DNA of 64,000 nucleotides, from positions 528,501 through 592,500 of the forward strand of contig JAZGUH010000547.1 in NCBI GenBank assembly GCA_037893225.1, given 5' to 3'. The position numbers were made by a program, and so were the translations under genes. This document shows positions 40,890 to 51,571 of the stretch, in pieces (the first letter of the stretch is position 1; every line of letters begins with the position of its first letter). The notes under the pieces are model-generated. The model searched no databases and had not been told where the DNA came from. It worked only from the letters and a program-made list of their open reading frames with translations. This DNA is from Hippasteria phrygiana (Eukaryota; Echinodermata; Asteroidea; Valvatida; Goniasteridae).

Positions 40890-40933
40890 GTAATATCATG
40901 GAGGAAGGAGTGTTCCTTCCTCCATGGTAATAT
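40890..40933. mobile_element. 30-bp palindromic insertion with 7-bp target duplication (P5)
   Basis: GTAATAT (40890-40896) and GTAATAT (40927-40933) flank CATGGAGGAAGGA, GTGT, TCCTTCCTCCATG. Confidence 0.88.
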
Positions 40934-41111
40934 TGACAGCAGAATCGTCACTTGAACCTCGGCCTCCTCCCTCCCTAGGCTCCCCCACCCCAAGCTTGTT
41001 TTCCGCCACACGGTTGCCTTACTAGATGCCCCCGTTCGTTCATGCATTCATCGACAATGTATAAATAGGCATATTGGCATATCTGCATGCTTTAGTCAAA
41101 ATTCGCACGAT

Positions 41112-41342
41112 GGGTCCGAGTTGGTCATCGTTGGGTCCGAGTTGGTATGGATCCGAGTTGGTATGGGTCCGAGTTGGTAGTGAGTCCGAGTTGGTATGGG
41201 TCCGAGTTGGTAGTGGGTCCGAGTTGGCCGTGGGTCCGAGTTGGTAGTGGGTCCGAGTTGGCCGTGGGTCCGAGTTGGTAGTGGGTCCGAGTTGGCATGG
41301 GTCCGAGTTGGTATGGGCCCGAGTTGGTTTGGGTCCGAGTTG
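41112..41342 (-). repeat. ~17-bp minisatellite, inverted copy of 38921-39152
   Basis: GGGTCCGAGTTGGTAGTGGG-type units, the reverse complement of the array 2 kb upstream, with the same spacer variants. Confidence 0.95.
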
Positions 41343-42600
41343 ACCTGCTTCCGTCTGATCCCTCCCTTCAAGACGGTGGAGATTGGCAGTGATGTTGCCA
41401 AGATTCTCAATAGATTACCGAAGTCTGAAGTCAGTTGGCGCGACAACTACTGGCTCCAAACAAATGGATATTTCGACAAGGGCGGATCCAGAACCCAAAT
41501 TGTTTTTTTTTTGGGGGGGGGGGCAAACATTTCTTTTTTGTGCAATATTTTTGGGAGGGGCCAAAACAATTTTCGGCTGAGTTTTGTGGGTGGGTGTACG
41601 CAGTCCTCCATGTAAAGACGTTTTGGAAGGTTTTGGAGCATTTGTCATTTTTGAAGACCTCACAGCCGGACGAATTCAGCATTTAGTAAGCCTTGTTATA
41701 TATGTAGAAATTGCGGGGAACATCTCAGGAATACAATGATGTATTGTATATAAAAGTGTTCAGCTTTAAGAATTTGGGGAGATACTTGAAATCAAAGTCT
41801 ACCGGTTGTAAAACTCGGCGTGTAGGGCTGCCGTTGGAGTAGGGCTGTATACGTAATGGTGACAGTAAAAAGCCAGAAGTTAAAAAAGGAACCATTTACA
41901 GCCCTATTTGTAGGGCTAAAGAAAAACATGAAAACTTACAAGGGCAGCTACGTACGTACGTATCAGCGCAGCGCTTAGTGCCGCGTGCCGGGCACACTTT
42001 AATTTAAGTTCAAAAGTTAAGTCGCCGCAGCGCGGATCTACTGTTCTGAACTGATTCGCGACACTAGTCCTATGTAAAAAGGCACTTTTAAATTAAAACA
42101 AGCACATTTTTCGTCAAATGATATTATATTCCTCGAAAAGTCTGAAACAACACTAGCAAAATTTACAAAACGGGCGGTATATGATAGCGCCCCCAGTCGT
42201 CGTGGAAAGTCTAATAAAAAACTGCAGAATACAGGATCGGAACCTGTCGAACCTGAAGATCGATTCCGAATACAGCTGATTTCTTGCATTTGTCTTTACC
42301 GTGACGGCAAACCAATTTTAAATGAATGGCACACTTATTTTGTTTAAAATGCTCTGACCAGAAATGTCCTTCCTTCTTCTACCGAAAATAGCCCGTAAAT
42401 CTTTCAAATTGGAAGGAAACGGTTCATGTACCAAAAATCGATACCGTAAAAACCGATGAGTTGCACGTATGGTTCCCAAGCTCATTGAAGATTAGTACAC
42501 GCATGCATGCTGTGCTAAAATATCGCGACATGTGCAGCATTTCCACACGTTCAACATCGATAATCTTTGTAATTGTAGAATCTTTCACCATCATCAACCA
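41343..42600. other. Intergenic DNA upstream of TOMM22
   Basis: Poly-G at 41513-41522; short frames at 41383-41686 are opposite-strand shadows of one G/T-rich stretch. The last 150 bp should contain the TOMM22 5' UTR. A possible acceptor TTTGTAATTGTAG lies at 42567-42579, so the start codon may be in a second exon. Confidence 0.45.
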
Positions 42601-42608
42601 ACGACAAC

Positions 42609-45436
42609 ATGGCAGAGCCTGACATAACTGTTAGTGTTAAAGCCATTGAACCTCAAGATGAAGTAAGGTTACGCACGGGGGAGCCGGGAGGGCCAAGGGG
42701 AGGGGGAGATCCAGGGGGGGGGGGGGGGGGGGGGGGGGGAGGCGAGGGGGGGGGGGGGGGGAGGCAAGGGAGGGCATATGGAGGGGGAGACAGTGGTGGT
42801 TCGGTCATGTCGGTCTGCTGTAAATGACCAACTTTTTTTTTACATTTGTGGGTATGGACATGGGTATGGATGACGAGCAAACCGTGTAATTTATACACAC
42901 ATCTCTGGCACTGTGATTGAACCAGTCCAAATATTGATTGATTTTATTCTAAATAGGATCTGTCATTGTGGAGTTATTAACGCCCCGTTTTTTATTCTCA
43001 ATTTTTTTTGTTTTGTTGCTCCAAAGTTTGGATTCTCAGACTTTTTTTGAAATTATACCGACCCTATTTTTTCCCCAATTTTTGAAGGGCATTTTGGGAG
43101 AAAACATGACTTTCTTACCTGGATTTCCAGTGGCGAGCATGCAAATCGACACTCGCACTGCTGCACAATTCGCTCCCCCTTGCTTTTCTGGACTAACGTT
43201 AATTGGGGGGGGGGGGGGATCTGGTTTCTTATCATTATGCCGTTACCGGCTAAATATCTACTACCTTTTACAAATAAAAACTAATTTTAAATTTTGTTAG
43301 AATAAGCCAGTTTGGTATTTCAACTGCGCATGTGCACAATGACATTTTAGCCCGTGTGACCCGCATGACCTAACGCGTGCAAGGTGGTCGCACAACGCAC
43401 ACATGTTAAATTCAATCAGAATGGGCGCCGTTCGCGTAACATGGCGTGACATGACATCAGCAATTTTATCCCGAATAACCTTTGACCTTTGAGATACTGA
43501 ACTGGCTTATTTGAAAATACATGTACATATGTAACATTAGGCCCTAGCCCTGGCCAAAAAATCTTATAAATTCAGTGCAACTTCTTCCGCAGCCTTTTGT
43601 AATGTTCTGGAGTTAATATTTGATTTTTCCATCAATTTCTTACAAAATAGGAATTTGAAGATGAAACCATTGCAGAGCGACTGTACGGCCTGACAGAGAT
43701 GTTTCCAGAGAGTGTCCGCAATGGTGTGTCAATCCTCACAAATGCCTCATGGACAGGCATCAAGGTGTCATATAACTTCAGTCGTAGTGCCCTGTGGATT
43801 GGCACCACATCATTCATGGTCTTAATGTTGCCTGTCATCTTTGAGACGGAGATGGCGCAGATGGAGCAAGCTCAACTACAGAAACAAAGACAGGTGTGTG
43901 TAAAATCACAAACACAAACTTTCTACCCCTATATTGCACGAAAATTTCCCAAATAAATTCTCCAATTTAAAGGTTGTGCCAAGTGTTTATACAATTCTGG
44001 ACACAGATGGATAGTTATTTTCCAAAATTTGCTATTCCTGACTGATTTTTGTGGGGGGTATTAAAGTAAAATCTTTCCATTTGTTATACTGAAGTAGGTC
44101 TTCATTGCTTATAATTTATATTTCCTACTGTTTCTTTAACCTCTTGAATACGAACGATGGCCATAGCTGCGGTTTGAAAAAGACCACCTGGCCGGTTGAC
44201 ATCTATAGGCACATTCCTGCACATACTATATTGTTCTTGAAATGGGAGTGCAATAAACGGATGGAGCTTTTTCAAACGAAGCTTTCATTCACACGAAAGG
44301 GGGCTCCAAGTGCAATGAATAGGACCACTCTATTCAGTGTGGCGCCTATTGTTTGAATTTACGCTTGGCTGCACAGTCCGCTCTTGGCACACCAGCAGCC
44401 GATTTCACTAAACCGTGCGCAACTTACGCCATTGCGTAAGACTTGCGCTATAAAAATGTTGCGCTATAAAAATGTTGCGCAGCTGCGCTACATCCTTGCG
44501 ATCCATTTCACGAAACAGTGCGTAGCTGCACAATGTTATATTTATTTTATACATCGCGGACGAGGCTGAATGCCGCTTTTACGACGACTGTTTTAGTACA
44601 ACAATAAAAATACATGGAACAGTCGTAAAATTGAACTGCGGGGCGCCATTTTGAAACTTTTCACTTTTGAAACATCGGCTTTCGCTCCGAAAAAAAAATT
44701 GATGGCTACTTTCTAAAAATATCTTACAGGTAAACCTGCAGCGGATTATCATTTCATTACTCTCTGAAATAATCTAGTGAATTTAATTAATGATTTGAAC
44801 AACTGACGGCTCTGCTGTGCTCACGCTCAGCTAGCTAAGTCATCATTTCGGTGTTTTGTGCCAACAACTTAAGCCACCTAAAACGAGTGCGTAAGTTAGG
44901 CCATAATTTGTGGCGCAAGTCAGTGACTTACGCACTGCGTAACTTTTGTGAAATCGATTTTAAAATGTTGCACAATTGCGCAAGGTTTCGTGAAATCGGC
45001 TGCAGCACTCCATCAATAACAGCCGACGGAAAAGGGTTAATTTCAATTTTGTTATCCCTGTCATGCCTATTAACCCCAACTACCCCAAGCCTTACAAACT
45101 CCAACAGCAGGTTTTGTCTAATTTTGATGGTTCAGTACTGCCTTGGCACCATTACTTTACATGGAGCTATGATGCCCCAATTTGTCCAAGTCCAAAAGAA
45201 TGTGCCATAGGTATACTGCACAGTCTTTGATTTTGACAGGTTGAGGAAGCCTCCTAGTAAAAATGCCTAGGGGGTTAGGGTTTTAATACTAAACCGAGAC
45301 ACTGATTGACCTACAGTAGCCATGTTTGGTTTTGTCGTCATTTTGACAGATTCTTCTCGGGCCCAGCGCTGCCATGTCGGGTTCAGGCGGTATACCAGGG
45401 GGGATGACTCCGCCCATTCCAGGGATGCCAAGATAG
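42609..45436 (+). CDS. TOMM22: Mitochondrial import receptor subunit TOM22, three exons
   Basis: Central receptor and organiser of the TOM complex in the outer mitochondrial membrane. Coding exons: 42609-42662, 43651-43893, 45350-45436; phases agree and give 127 residues, against about 142 in human. The order is a short acidic N-terminus (MAEPDITVSVKAIEPQDE, then EFEDET), the cytosolic helix with RLYGLTEMFPESVRNGV, a single membrane span near residues 65-85 containing the diagnostic ALWIGTTSFMVLMLPVIFET, and a C-terminus with QKQRQILLGPSAAMSG and a Gly/Pro/Met-rich tail. The acidic N-terminal receptor segment is shorter than in vertebrates. Intron 1 begins with a long G tract; intron 2 contains nested MITEs. 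Confidence 0.97.
42677..42775. repeat. Long G tract next to the TOMM22 exon 1 donor
   Basis: G-rich from about 15 bp after the donor, including an uninterrupted run of about 26 G (42714-42739) and a second run of about 16. Plus-strand G, so it is on the transcript-like strand. Confidence 0.95.
42880..42965. repeat. Interspersed repeat shared with 26330-26420
   Basis: CGTGTAATTTATACACA and GAACCAGTCCAAATATTGAT are found in both places in the same order. The class is unknown. Confidence 0.6.
43305..43515. mobile_element. MITE with AATAAGCCAGTTTGG termini (copy 1)
   Basis: AATAAGCCAGTTTGGTATTTCA at the left and TTGAGATACTGAACTGGCTTATT at the right are inverted. The interior (GACCTAACGCG, GGTGGTCGCACAACGC, AATTTTATCCCGAATAACC) matches 50482-50705. 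Confidence 0.88.
44136..45040. mobile_element. TTAA-site MITE family T1 (copy g), with nested element
   Basis: TTAACCTCTTGAATACGAAC at the left and CGGAAAAGGGTTAA at the right. The T1 body is interrupted by the element at 44396-45002. It lies in TOMM22 intron 2. Confidence 0.88.
44396..45002. mobile_element. Nested DNA transposon with CAGCCGATTTCAC termini
   Basis: CAGCCGATTTCACTAAACC and GGTTTCGTGAAATCGGCTG are inverted ends, with CAG on both sides (44393-44395, 45003-45005). Sub-terminal regions contain repeated GCGCAA/TTGCGC motifs. Its ends resemble those of the 1.3-kb element at 61166-62456. Confidence 0.85.
45070..45286. mobile_element. TTAA-site MITE family T3 (copy c)
   Basis: TTAACCCCAACTACCCC to GGGGGTTAGGGTTTTAA, with the T3 interior. 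It ends 63 bp before TOMM22 exon 3 and starts 30 bp after the preceding T1 element. Confidence 0.85.
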
Positions 45437-47265
45437 AATGCTACATCCACCATTATGGACACTGGTTTAAATGGAATTGCTGTGTACAAAGGAGTTAATG
45501 TAACCTACAGATGGATCAACCAACACTTCAAAAGACCAGCAATACAAATAGGGGGGAGGGGGGAGGGGGGGGGGGGGGCTGTAGAAAGGAAGGGGTTGGG
45601 TTGGCTATGAGATGTTGGATGGAAAGGTGCTGTTAGGGCAGGTGTTGTTCTCGACCAAACATTTTGAGGGCCCAATGATAACTGTTATTTGAGCAACTGA
45701 ATTTGGACACATTTTCAGAAAACGTTTTCAGAAATATCTTAAAATAATGAAAAAAAAAACAAATTGTTGGAAAATTACAATACTTGTTAATTTCATTCAC
45801 TTAATCCTCCAATTTCAATAGGATTTTTCACACCACCTAGGAGGGGGGGGGGGCATGCTGTGTCCGTGATTTTGGCGTGGCACCCCCCAAAAATATATTT
45901 GTATATGAAATTGCTAATTTGTTAGCATTAGATAAGGTATAAGCTTTCGAATGAGACATTACACACACAAAAAGCGATTGGAGTGTTAATCTATAGAGCA
46001 GTCACGGTGCATTAAGTTAAGACATTGTGGAGTGTACAGTTTTTCCTCCATTATTCATTTGTAGGAGGAAATCAAAAGAAAAATTGATGTGGGGGGGGTA
46101 TAACAACATTTTATTGCGCCAATATGAACCATCTACTGCATTTTGTTACTTTAGAGACCTTCCTAGAATGTCTTTTTTCATTTTGATAGATGGCTCTAAT
46201 AATTAAAACAAAAGTACCCATGACAACACAATAAATGTTAAACAAGTTTATTTACAAATGTCTCTGCAGACTATTTTCTTAACTAGTGTAAAACAGACTC
46301 CTTTGTGCTATGCATGTAATACATACATTGTATTCACAAGAACTTGACCTTGTGGCATTTATCCCACGCCAACAAGTAGGGAGGAACTTTTTTTTACGTG
46401 GGGAAGGGAAAGGGTGTCGAATAAGTACGGTGTATGTCATAAGTAAGGGCTGCTCGTCACGAAACAGTGGTTAACAAATTTTTCAGCTGAGGAAATATCA
46501 ACTAGTCGCAAGTAATTCACATTTTAGCTTGCAACCTATTTCTGCTAAGGGGCTGTCATTTTCACAAGCCACAAAAAGTATGCTCTCTTTTTGGACCCTC
46601 CCCACCTCCCAGAGAGTACAAACTGAAAAGGAAAAAACTGCATAAACACTCATAGGATACCATGTATGATAATCAAGACTGTACAACAATCCTAAAAAAC
46701 AAAAATGGGTGAAGCTGGAATACCCCCGAGGGTGTATTTGTATATGGAGTGGATATGGATAGCGGCAGGAATTAGAACTATGCGGGCTGTTATTTTGTGG
46801 GAAATTAAGATGATGGCGGTAGGTATCATTTTTAATTTTTAAAAGTGTAAATGGTTTCTCTTGTGGGCCTTCAGTTATGTTTGGCAAACTCCAACATAAT
46901 GTATAATTGTATGGCATTCAGATATTGGAGGCTGCTGGACTTTTCAAGGTCATTGTTGTAACTGGATAAACTGAACAGATGGTCTCTTTAAAGATGCCGC
47001 GGCACTCCAACACTAAATGTTCCAACTGAATAGCTAGTTTGTTAGGATTAGATAAGTTATGAACTTTTCAATGAGACATTCTAAAAAAAAAAATAATTGC
47101 AGATAAGTTACAGAGTTAATAAGTTTCAATTTGTTTGTAATGGGAGCGGGAAGGCTGTATTCTTATAGTGTTACTGTACCGGGCAATCATTGCCCAATTT
47201 CACGATACAACCTGGGAAGTGACATCGTGGGCATCACTCAATGAGGATATTACTTTTTGGCATAT
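45437..47265. other. TOMM22 3' flank and intergenic DNA
   Basis: G runs at 45545-45580, 45841-45852 and 46090-46097. An AATAAA at 46230-46235 is a possible TOMM22 poly(A) signal, which would give a 3' UTR of about 0.8 kb. The open frame 46498-46917 on the minus strand has no recognised domain. Confidence 0.45.
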
Positions 47266-47402
47266 AATAGCTTCAAACAAGGGAAACCGACTAGGTGAGC
47301 AAAGAAAACTGCATTCGAACGTGTGACCTACGTACAGTATTCCGTAAGTCACTGGTTCGAATCCTGTTCCTGCCAGTTTTCTTTGTTCACTTTGAAAATT
47401 CA
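47190..47402 (+). mobile_element. tRNA-derived SINE family S1, rearranged
   Basis: A minus-strand-type body (ACGATACAACCTGGGAAGTG, AGGGAAACCGACTAGG) is joined to a plus-strand head end with CTGGTTCGAATCCTGTTCCTG and the tail TTTTCTTTGTTCACTTTGAAA. The two parts are in opposite orientation, so this is a rearranged or back-to-back pair. Confidence 0.75.
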
Positions 47403-47451
47403 ATTAAACTGTGGTAGAATCACGTGAAGACTGCTGATTAAACTATGTCCA

Positions 47452-47454
<3 letters not shown>

Positions 47455-47482
<28 letters not shown>

Positions 47483-47490
47483 TAATAATA
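47455..47490. repeat. (AAT)n microsatellite
   Basis: About ten AAT/ATA units. Confidence 0.95.
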
Positions 47491-47962
47491 ACCGGCATTT
47501 AGTTTGACTAAATCAGTGTTTACAATCATTCCTCCGGCTGGAGATTGGCCAAAAATTACAAATCCACAAAATCCACGAGGACCCCAGATCAACATATAGG
47601 TTGTATTTGCCTAAAGGCACCCACTTAAAATATCCGTTTTTATTGGTCTATATCCACTTTTACAGGTAAAAACACCTTTTTGAAAAAGCCTCAGGAATTC
47701 CAGAATGCAAAAAGGATTCTTTAAAAAATCCTGAAATCGGGAAAAATCCTGACAAATCTCACCCCCGATTCCTAAAACCTTCTCAGCTCCCTCGGGAGTA
47801 TTATTCAGTGCATAATGTATGCAGACTGAAATCACCGAGTTCAAAATTGAATACCATAGGAGTTGTCTTAGGTTCCTGGCTGTGCATCATTGGGAGAGAC
47901 CCTGGTTAAACTCTAAGGGGATGGAACGTCTTGAGAGTTCTTGCTGGCTCATTTTCCTTGTA

Positions 47963-50900
47963 TCACCTCTTCCTGCTGGACTTCCTGCTTCCGGTTCCGT
48001 ATTCTCCAAGCTCTCGCTCAAGTATTTGCTTCTCAGCAGTTGTCTCCGCAAGCTGTAAGGGGGGAGAGAACAAAATCATCACGGATATTCAGCGCTGTTC
48101 ATTTTCGAATAATTTAGTATTCGATCATTCAAAACTGGATTTGATCGAATATTCGATACTCGCCCATCAAGTTTTTCACATGTCAGCTACAATTGCATGC
48201 TGCGCTGTCACAAAGTTGCACACAAAGTACGCCAGTGTTTTACGTGCGGCGATCAATATTATGGACCGCCTGATCAATATCTATTTTGCATGCGCCTGTT
48301 GTATCAAGATCATTACAGGTCGTATAAGGTTCTGATAACAAGAAGCCAAACTCCAGTCTGCATTTTTGCAGTAATCATTTTATAGGTGTCAAGGGTTTTA
48401 CGAACGTTTTACAATAAAAATGTGCCATTTGACACTGCTAAACGCCGTAACTTTTCTATTAAACAAGTATCAGAGTTATAGTTGTACGTGCATATATATA
48501 TATATTTTTAATTATTTGAACCGGCAAAAAAGTATTCAAATATTTGTTTGACGATAGAAAATTATAATATATTTGGGACAGCCCTACTGACATTATATAA
48601 TCTGAACACATCAACATATTTTTCAATAGTTTCCCAAGTAGTTATTACCACGGCTGAGATTGGCTGAAAATGAAAAATCCATGAAATCTGCAGTGTTAGG
48701 GGGTTGCCGAGGACCCCAGAGCAATGTAGGGGTCTATGGTTTGTATTTGCCTAAAGGCACCCCTTAAAATACCTGTTTCTATTTGCCTATATCCACTTTT
48801 ACAGGTAAAAACACCTTTAGGGCAACACCTCAGGAATTCCAGATTTCCAAAGAGATTCTTTTAAAATTCTGTCAAAAAAGCCTGAAATCAGAAAAAAAAG
48901 ACAAATATCACCCCTGTATTACACAAATTTAATTCAATTAAACTTGCAAAGATTAAAATATTGATGAGTATTTGAGCACAAAACCTTCCTATCACAACTC
49001 ATGCAATCTGCTCGGCTAGACCCCCACTTTTCAAACTATTTAGCTACAATGAACGACTTACCATGTCCAGTAGCATTTCAACCTTAAGCTTCAGAAGATT
49101 ATTCTCTTCGGCAAGAGACTCGTTCTGTTTCCGAAGTTTGATGAATTCTCTTTGACTTACACCACCACTGCTACCTGAAGATTCTAAAAAAACAGACATT
49201 AATTTTTTTTTAATTAAGTCAAAATTATGTGACCCAATATATACTGGAAGCCATCATATAATTCTAGCTTCCTTGCAAATAAACGTGGGTAAGTATAAGT
49301 TGGTCTCACCGACGGTGGAAGTTAACCGCCTGTTTTCTGGGCCCAGGAAAAACCGTAAGGGTGTAGGGTTGGCAATTCAAAATGTCACCAACCCTACCAC
49401 CTGTGATCATAAGCCCCTTTTAATATCGAGAGTTGATTTTAGCCTTGTATTGGGTGATTTCAATAAAAAAAAAAAAAACCCAAAAAACAATTTATCTTTG
49501 CTCTAATTTACAGCAGACCTACTGTTAAAGGCTGTGTACATGATTGGTCATTGTTGCAATTTTCAAAAATGGGCGGATTTGGGGGTTAGTATGTTATAGG
49601 CAATATCGTTCGACTGACCTGTTCAAAGTTTTGCGTTGTTGGATGGCGGAAAAACCCGAGAGAAAAACGGCGCTCGTTTTCAACCGTCGGGCGGATGATA
49701 GCCTTTTATAGTCAAGGCGCACGTGGCTACCAGCTGGACACGTGACGCGCCCTGAATACAAGCATGTCAAGTGCGCCACTCATCCGGGTAGCCACGCGCG
49801 CCTTGACTAAAGGCTACAGGGCAGTTTTCCAACGATTTCCAGCTGGAAATCGTTGGAAGACGACATAAATTTCCACTTTTCTTGACAACGACAGCACACC
49901 TGGTGCCATCATTTCACAGGATTATTGAGTCTACTATTAACTTACAGTCTAGTAAGGTATTTCGTAATAATTCAGTAAATTTTTTTTAGAGAATTACCAA
50001 TCGTGTACACTACCTTTAACAGACTGGTCCATTAAGCGTCGCCCTTAACATAAATACAGCTGTGCACACCACGTCTTTTGTCGGACGTTTGTTGGACCAT
50101 ATCAGCTACTGTGATTGGCCAATAGGTCAACTTCAAGAGGCAGTGCTTAATGGATCAGCCTATTGTATACGCAATCTTAACGATGATTTGTGGTTGGGGG
50201 AAGTGAAATGGGGCAGGAGAGATTGGCACACATAAGGGTGGCTTAAAGATTCACATCAATTTCAAGTACTAGTTGAGGAATCTTGATTGTCACAATGCTA
50301 CTGTCAAACAAATCTGTTCATGGGACGCCAGTGACCAGTTAAAAAGTCTGTATTTTAATAAAAAAAAAATAATTTGGTTTCTTTTTTGTGGGGGATTCAT
50401 TTAAAATATTTTTTAGAATGACTAAAGCACAACACTGCAATTTAATAATCAAAATTCCATCTACTTTGTACAAATAAATCACAGAATAAGCCAGTTCGGT
50501 ATTTCAACTGCGCATGTGCACAATGACATTTTATCCCGAATGACCCGCGCGACCTAACGCGCTCGTGTGAACGCAAAAGGTGGTCGCACAACGCGCCCGT
50601 GTTAAATTCAATCAGAATGCAAGTTCGTGTAACATCATGGTGTGACATTACGTCAGCAATTTTATCCCGAATAACCTTTGACCTTTGAGATACCAAACTG
50701 GCGTATTGTCCATCTTAGGTTCTGGAATTAATTTGTTTTTCTGAAGCACTGTTGGAATTCTGCTTCTGAATACCTGATATCCAGATGCCATTTTCAGCAT
50801 CAAATTTAATGACCTGGCCAGCAATGCGCATCGCTGGCTGGCCATAGTCCACGCCGTACTCTTCCTCCCGGATAGAACTCTCTAGCTTGTTGAGGTTGTT

Positions 50901-50969
50901 GAGTGACAGTGATCGTCGAGGTGGTGTCTTCTTGGTATTAAACTTGTTCCCAGTGCTGAGCAGCGGCAT
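47963..50969 (-). CDS. CBY1: Protein chibby homolog 1, three coding exons
   Basis: Small coiled-coil protein of the ciliary base (distal appendage/transition zone) that also antagonises beta-catenin in vertebrates. Coding exons in order: 50774-50969, 49062-49183, 47963-48052; phases agree and give 135 residues (126 in human). Family features are the basic Ser-rich start MPLLSTGNKFNTKKTPPRRS, the central DYGQPAMRIAGQVIKFD block, and a C-terminal heptad coiled coil with LRKQNESLAEENNLLKLKVE and MLLDMLAETTAEKQILEREL, then a basic end KSSRKR. A splice acceptor 30 bp upstream of the ATG (exon starts at 50999) shows that a noncoding first exon exists further upstream. A MITE (50482-50705) lies in intron 1 close to the donor. 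It is convergent with TOMM22. Confidence 0.95.
48080..48595. mobile_element. hAT-like element with ...GGGACAGCCCTA end
   Basis: The interior has repeated ATTCGAATA/ATTCGATAC motifs. The right end TATTTGGGACAGCCCTAC is the complement of TAGGGCTGTCCCAAATA, a common hAT terminus. The left border is unclear. Similar ATTCGAATATTCG text follows TAGGGCTGTGCC at 58012. Confidence 0.6.
49285..49478 (+). repeat. Interspersed element with an internal stem-loop (copy 3)
   Basis: CACCGACGGTGGAAGTTAAC, CTGGGCCCAGG, the stem pair around GTAGGGTTGGC and CACCAACCCTACCACC, and the 3' end TTTTAGCCTTGTATTGGG with a poly-A tail. Confidence 0.78.
49525..50019. mobile_element. TTAA-site MITE family T2 (copy e) with internal foldback
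   Basis: TTAAAGGCTGTGTACATGAT at the left and ATCGTGTACACTACCTTTAA at the right, in TTAA. A foldback of TAGCCTTTTATAGTCAAGGC against GCCTTGACTAAAGGCTA (about 49698-49817) lies at the same internal position as in copy d. Confidence 0.9.
50482..50705. mobile_element. MITE with AATAAGCCAGTTCGG termini (copy 2)
   Basis: Collinear with 43305-43515. Ends AATAAGCCAGTTCGGTATTTC and GAGATACCAAACTGGCGTATT. It lies about 70 bp inside CBY1 intron 1. Confidence 0.88.
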
Positions 50970-51299
50970 TTTGTGTTAGTAGTTGGGGCAACACAAAACC
51001 TGCAGGAAAATAATGGTAATCAAAATATTTAAATTATTTTTATTAACAAAACTTGTAATGTGAATTTTAATTTTTGTTATTTACAAAGGTACTGTATGAA
51101 CAGTTACAGGGTCCTAAAGTACGCTGTAACGTCTATCGCAAACTGCCCAAAGAAAGGTGCACAAGGTGTCCTAACACTATACCACAAAATGTAGGGAAAG
51201 ATTTTACTTTAACACCCCCACCAAAATGGGTTAAGAACAGAAAAACCTGACAAAATAACCATCCATTTGTATTCAGAATTTTATAATCACATGGCACAG

Positions 51300-51489
51300 C
51301 CTAGTCTTGGTTCCAAGACGTCCTTAGCGCGGTGCGACGTACAGCGCGCACGGCAGCGCCCTCTACCTACACACACACATACGCCAAGGCCAAAAAGCGA
51401 TTTGGGCGTGGCGTGTGTGTGTGTAGCGATAGGGCGCTGTCGGCCGCTATACGTCGCACCGCTAGGAACGTCTTGGAACCAAGACTAGG
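51300..51489. mobile_element. Foldback MITE with CCTAGTCTTGGTTCCAAGAC termini
   Basis: Inverted arms of more than 60 bp with some mismatches, including CCTAGTCTTGGTTCCAAGAC and GGTGCGACGTA. It is flanked by CACAG on both sides. The centre has CACACACA and TGTGTGTG. Confidence 0.88.
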
Positions 51490-51571
51490 CACAGCCAAGT
51501 TTAAAACTTTTGCCAGGGAAATTCGTGTGCGAAATATAGAAGGGAAAGTGTTTCGTCTCGGATGTTCAATC

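Noticed and set aside
42653..42898. Proline-rich open frame on the minus strand
   Set aside because: Product of the G tract in TOMM22 intron 1.
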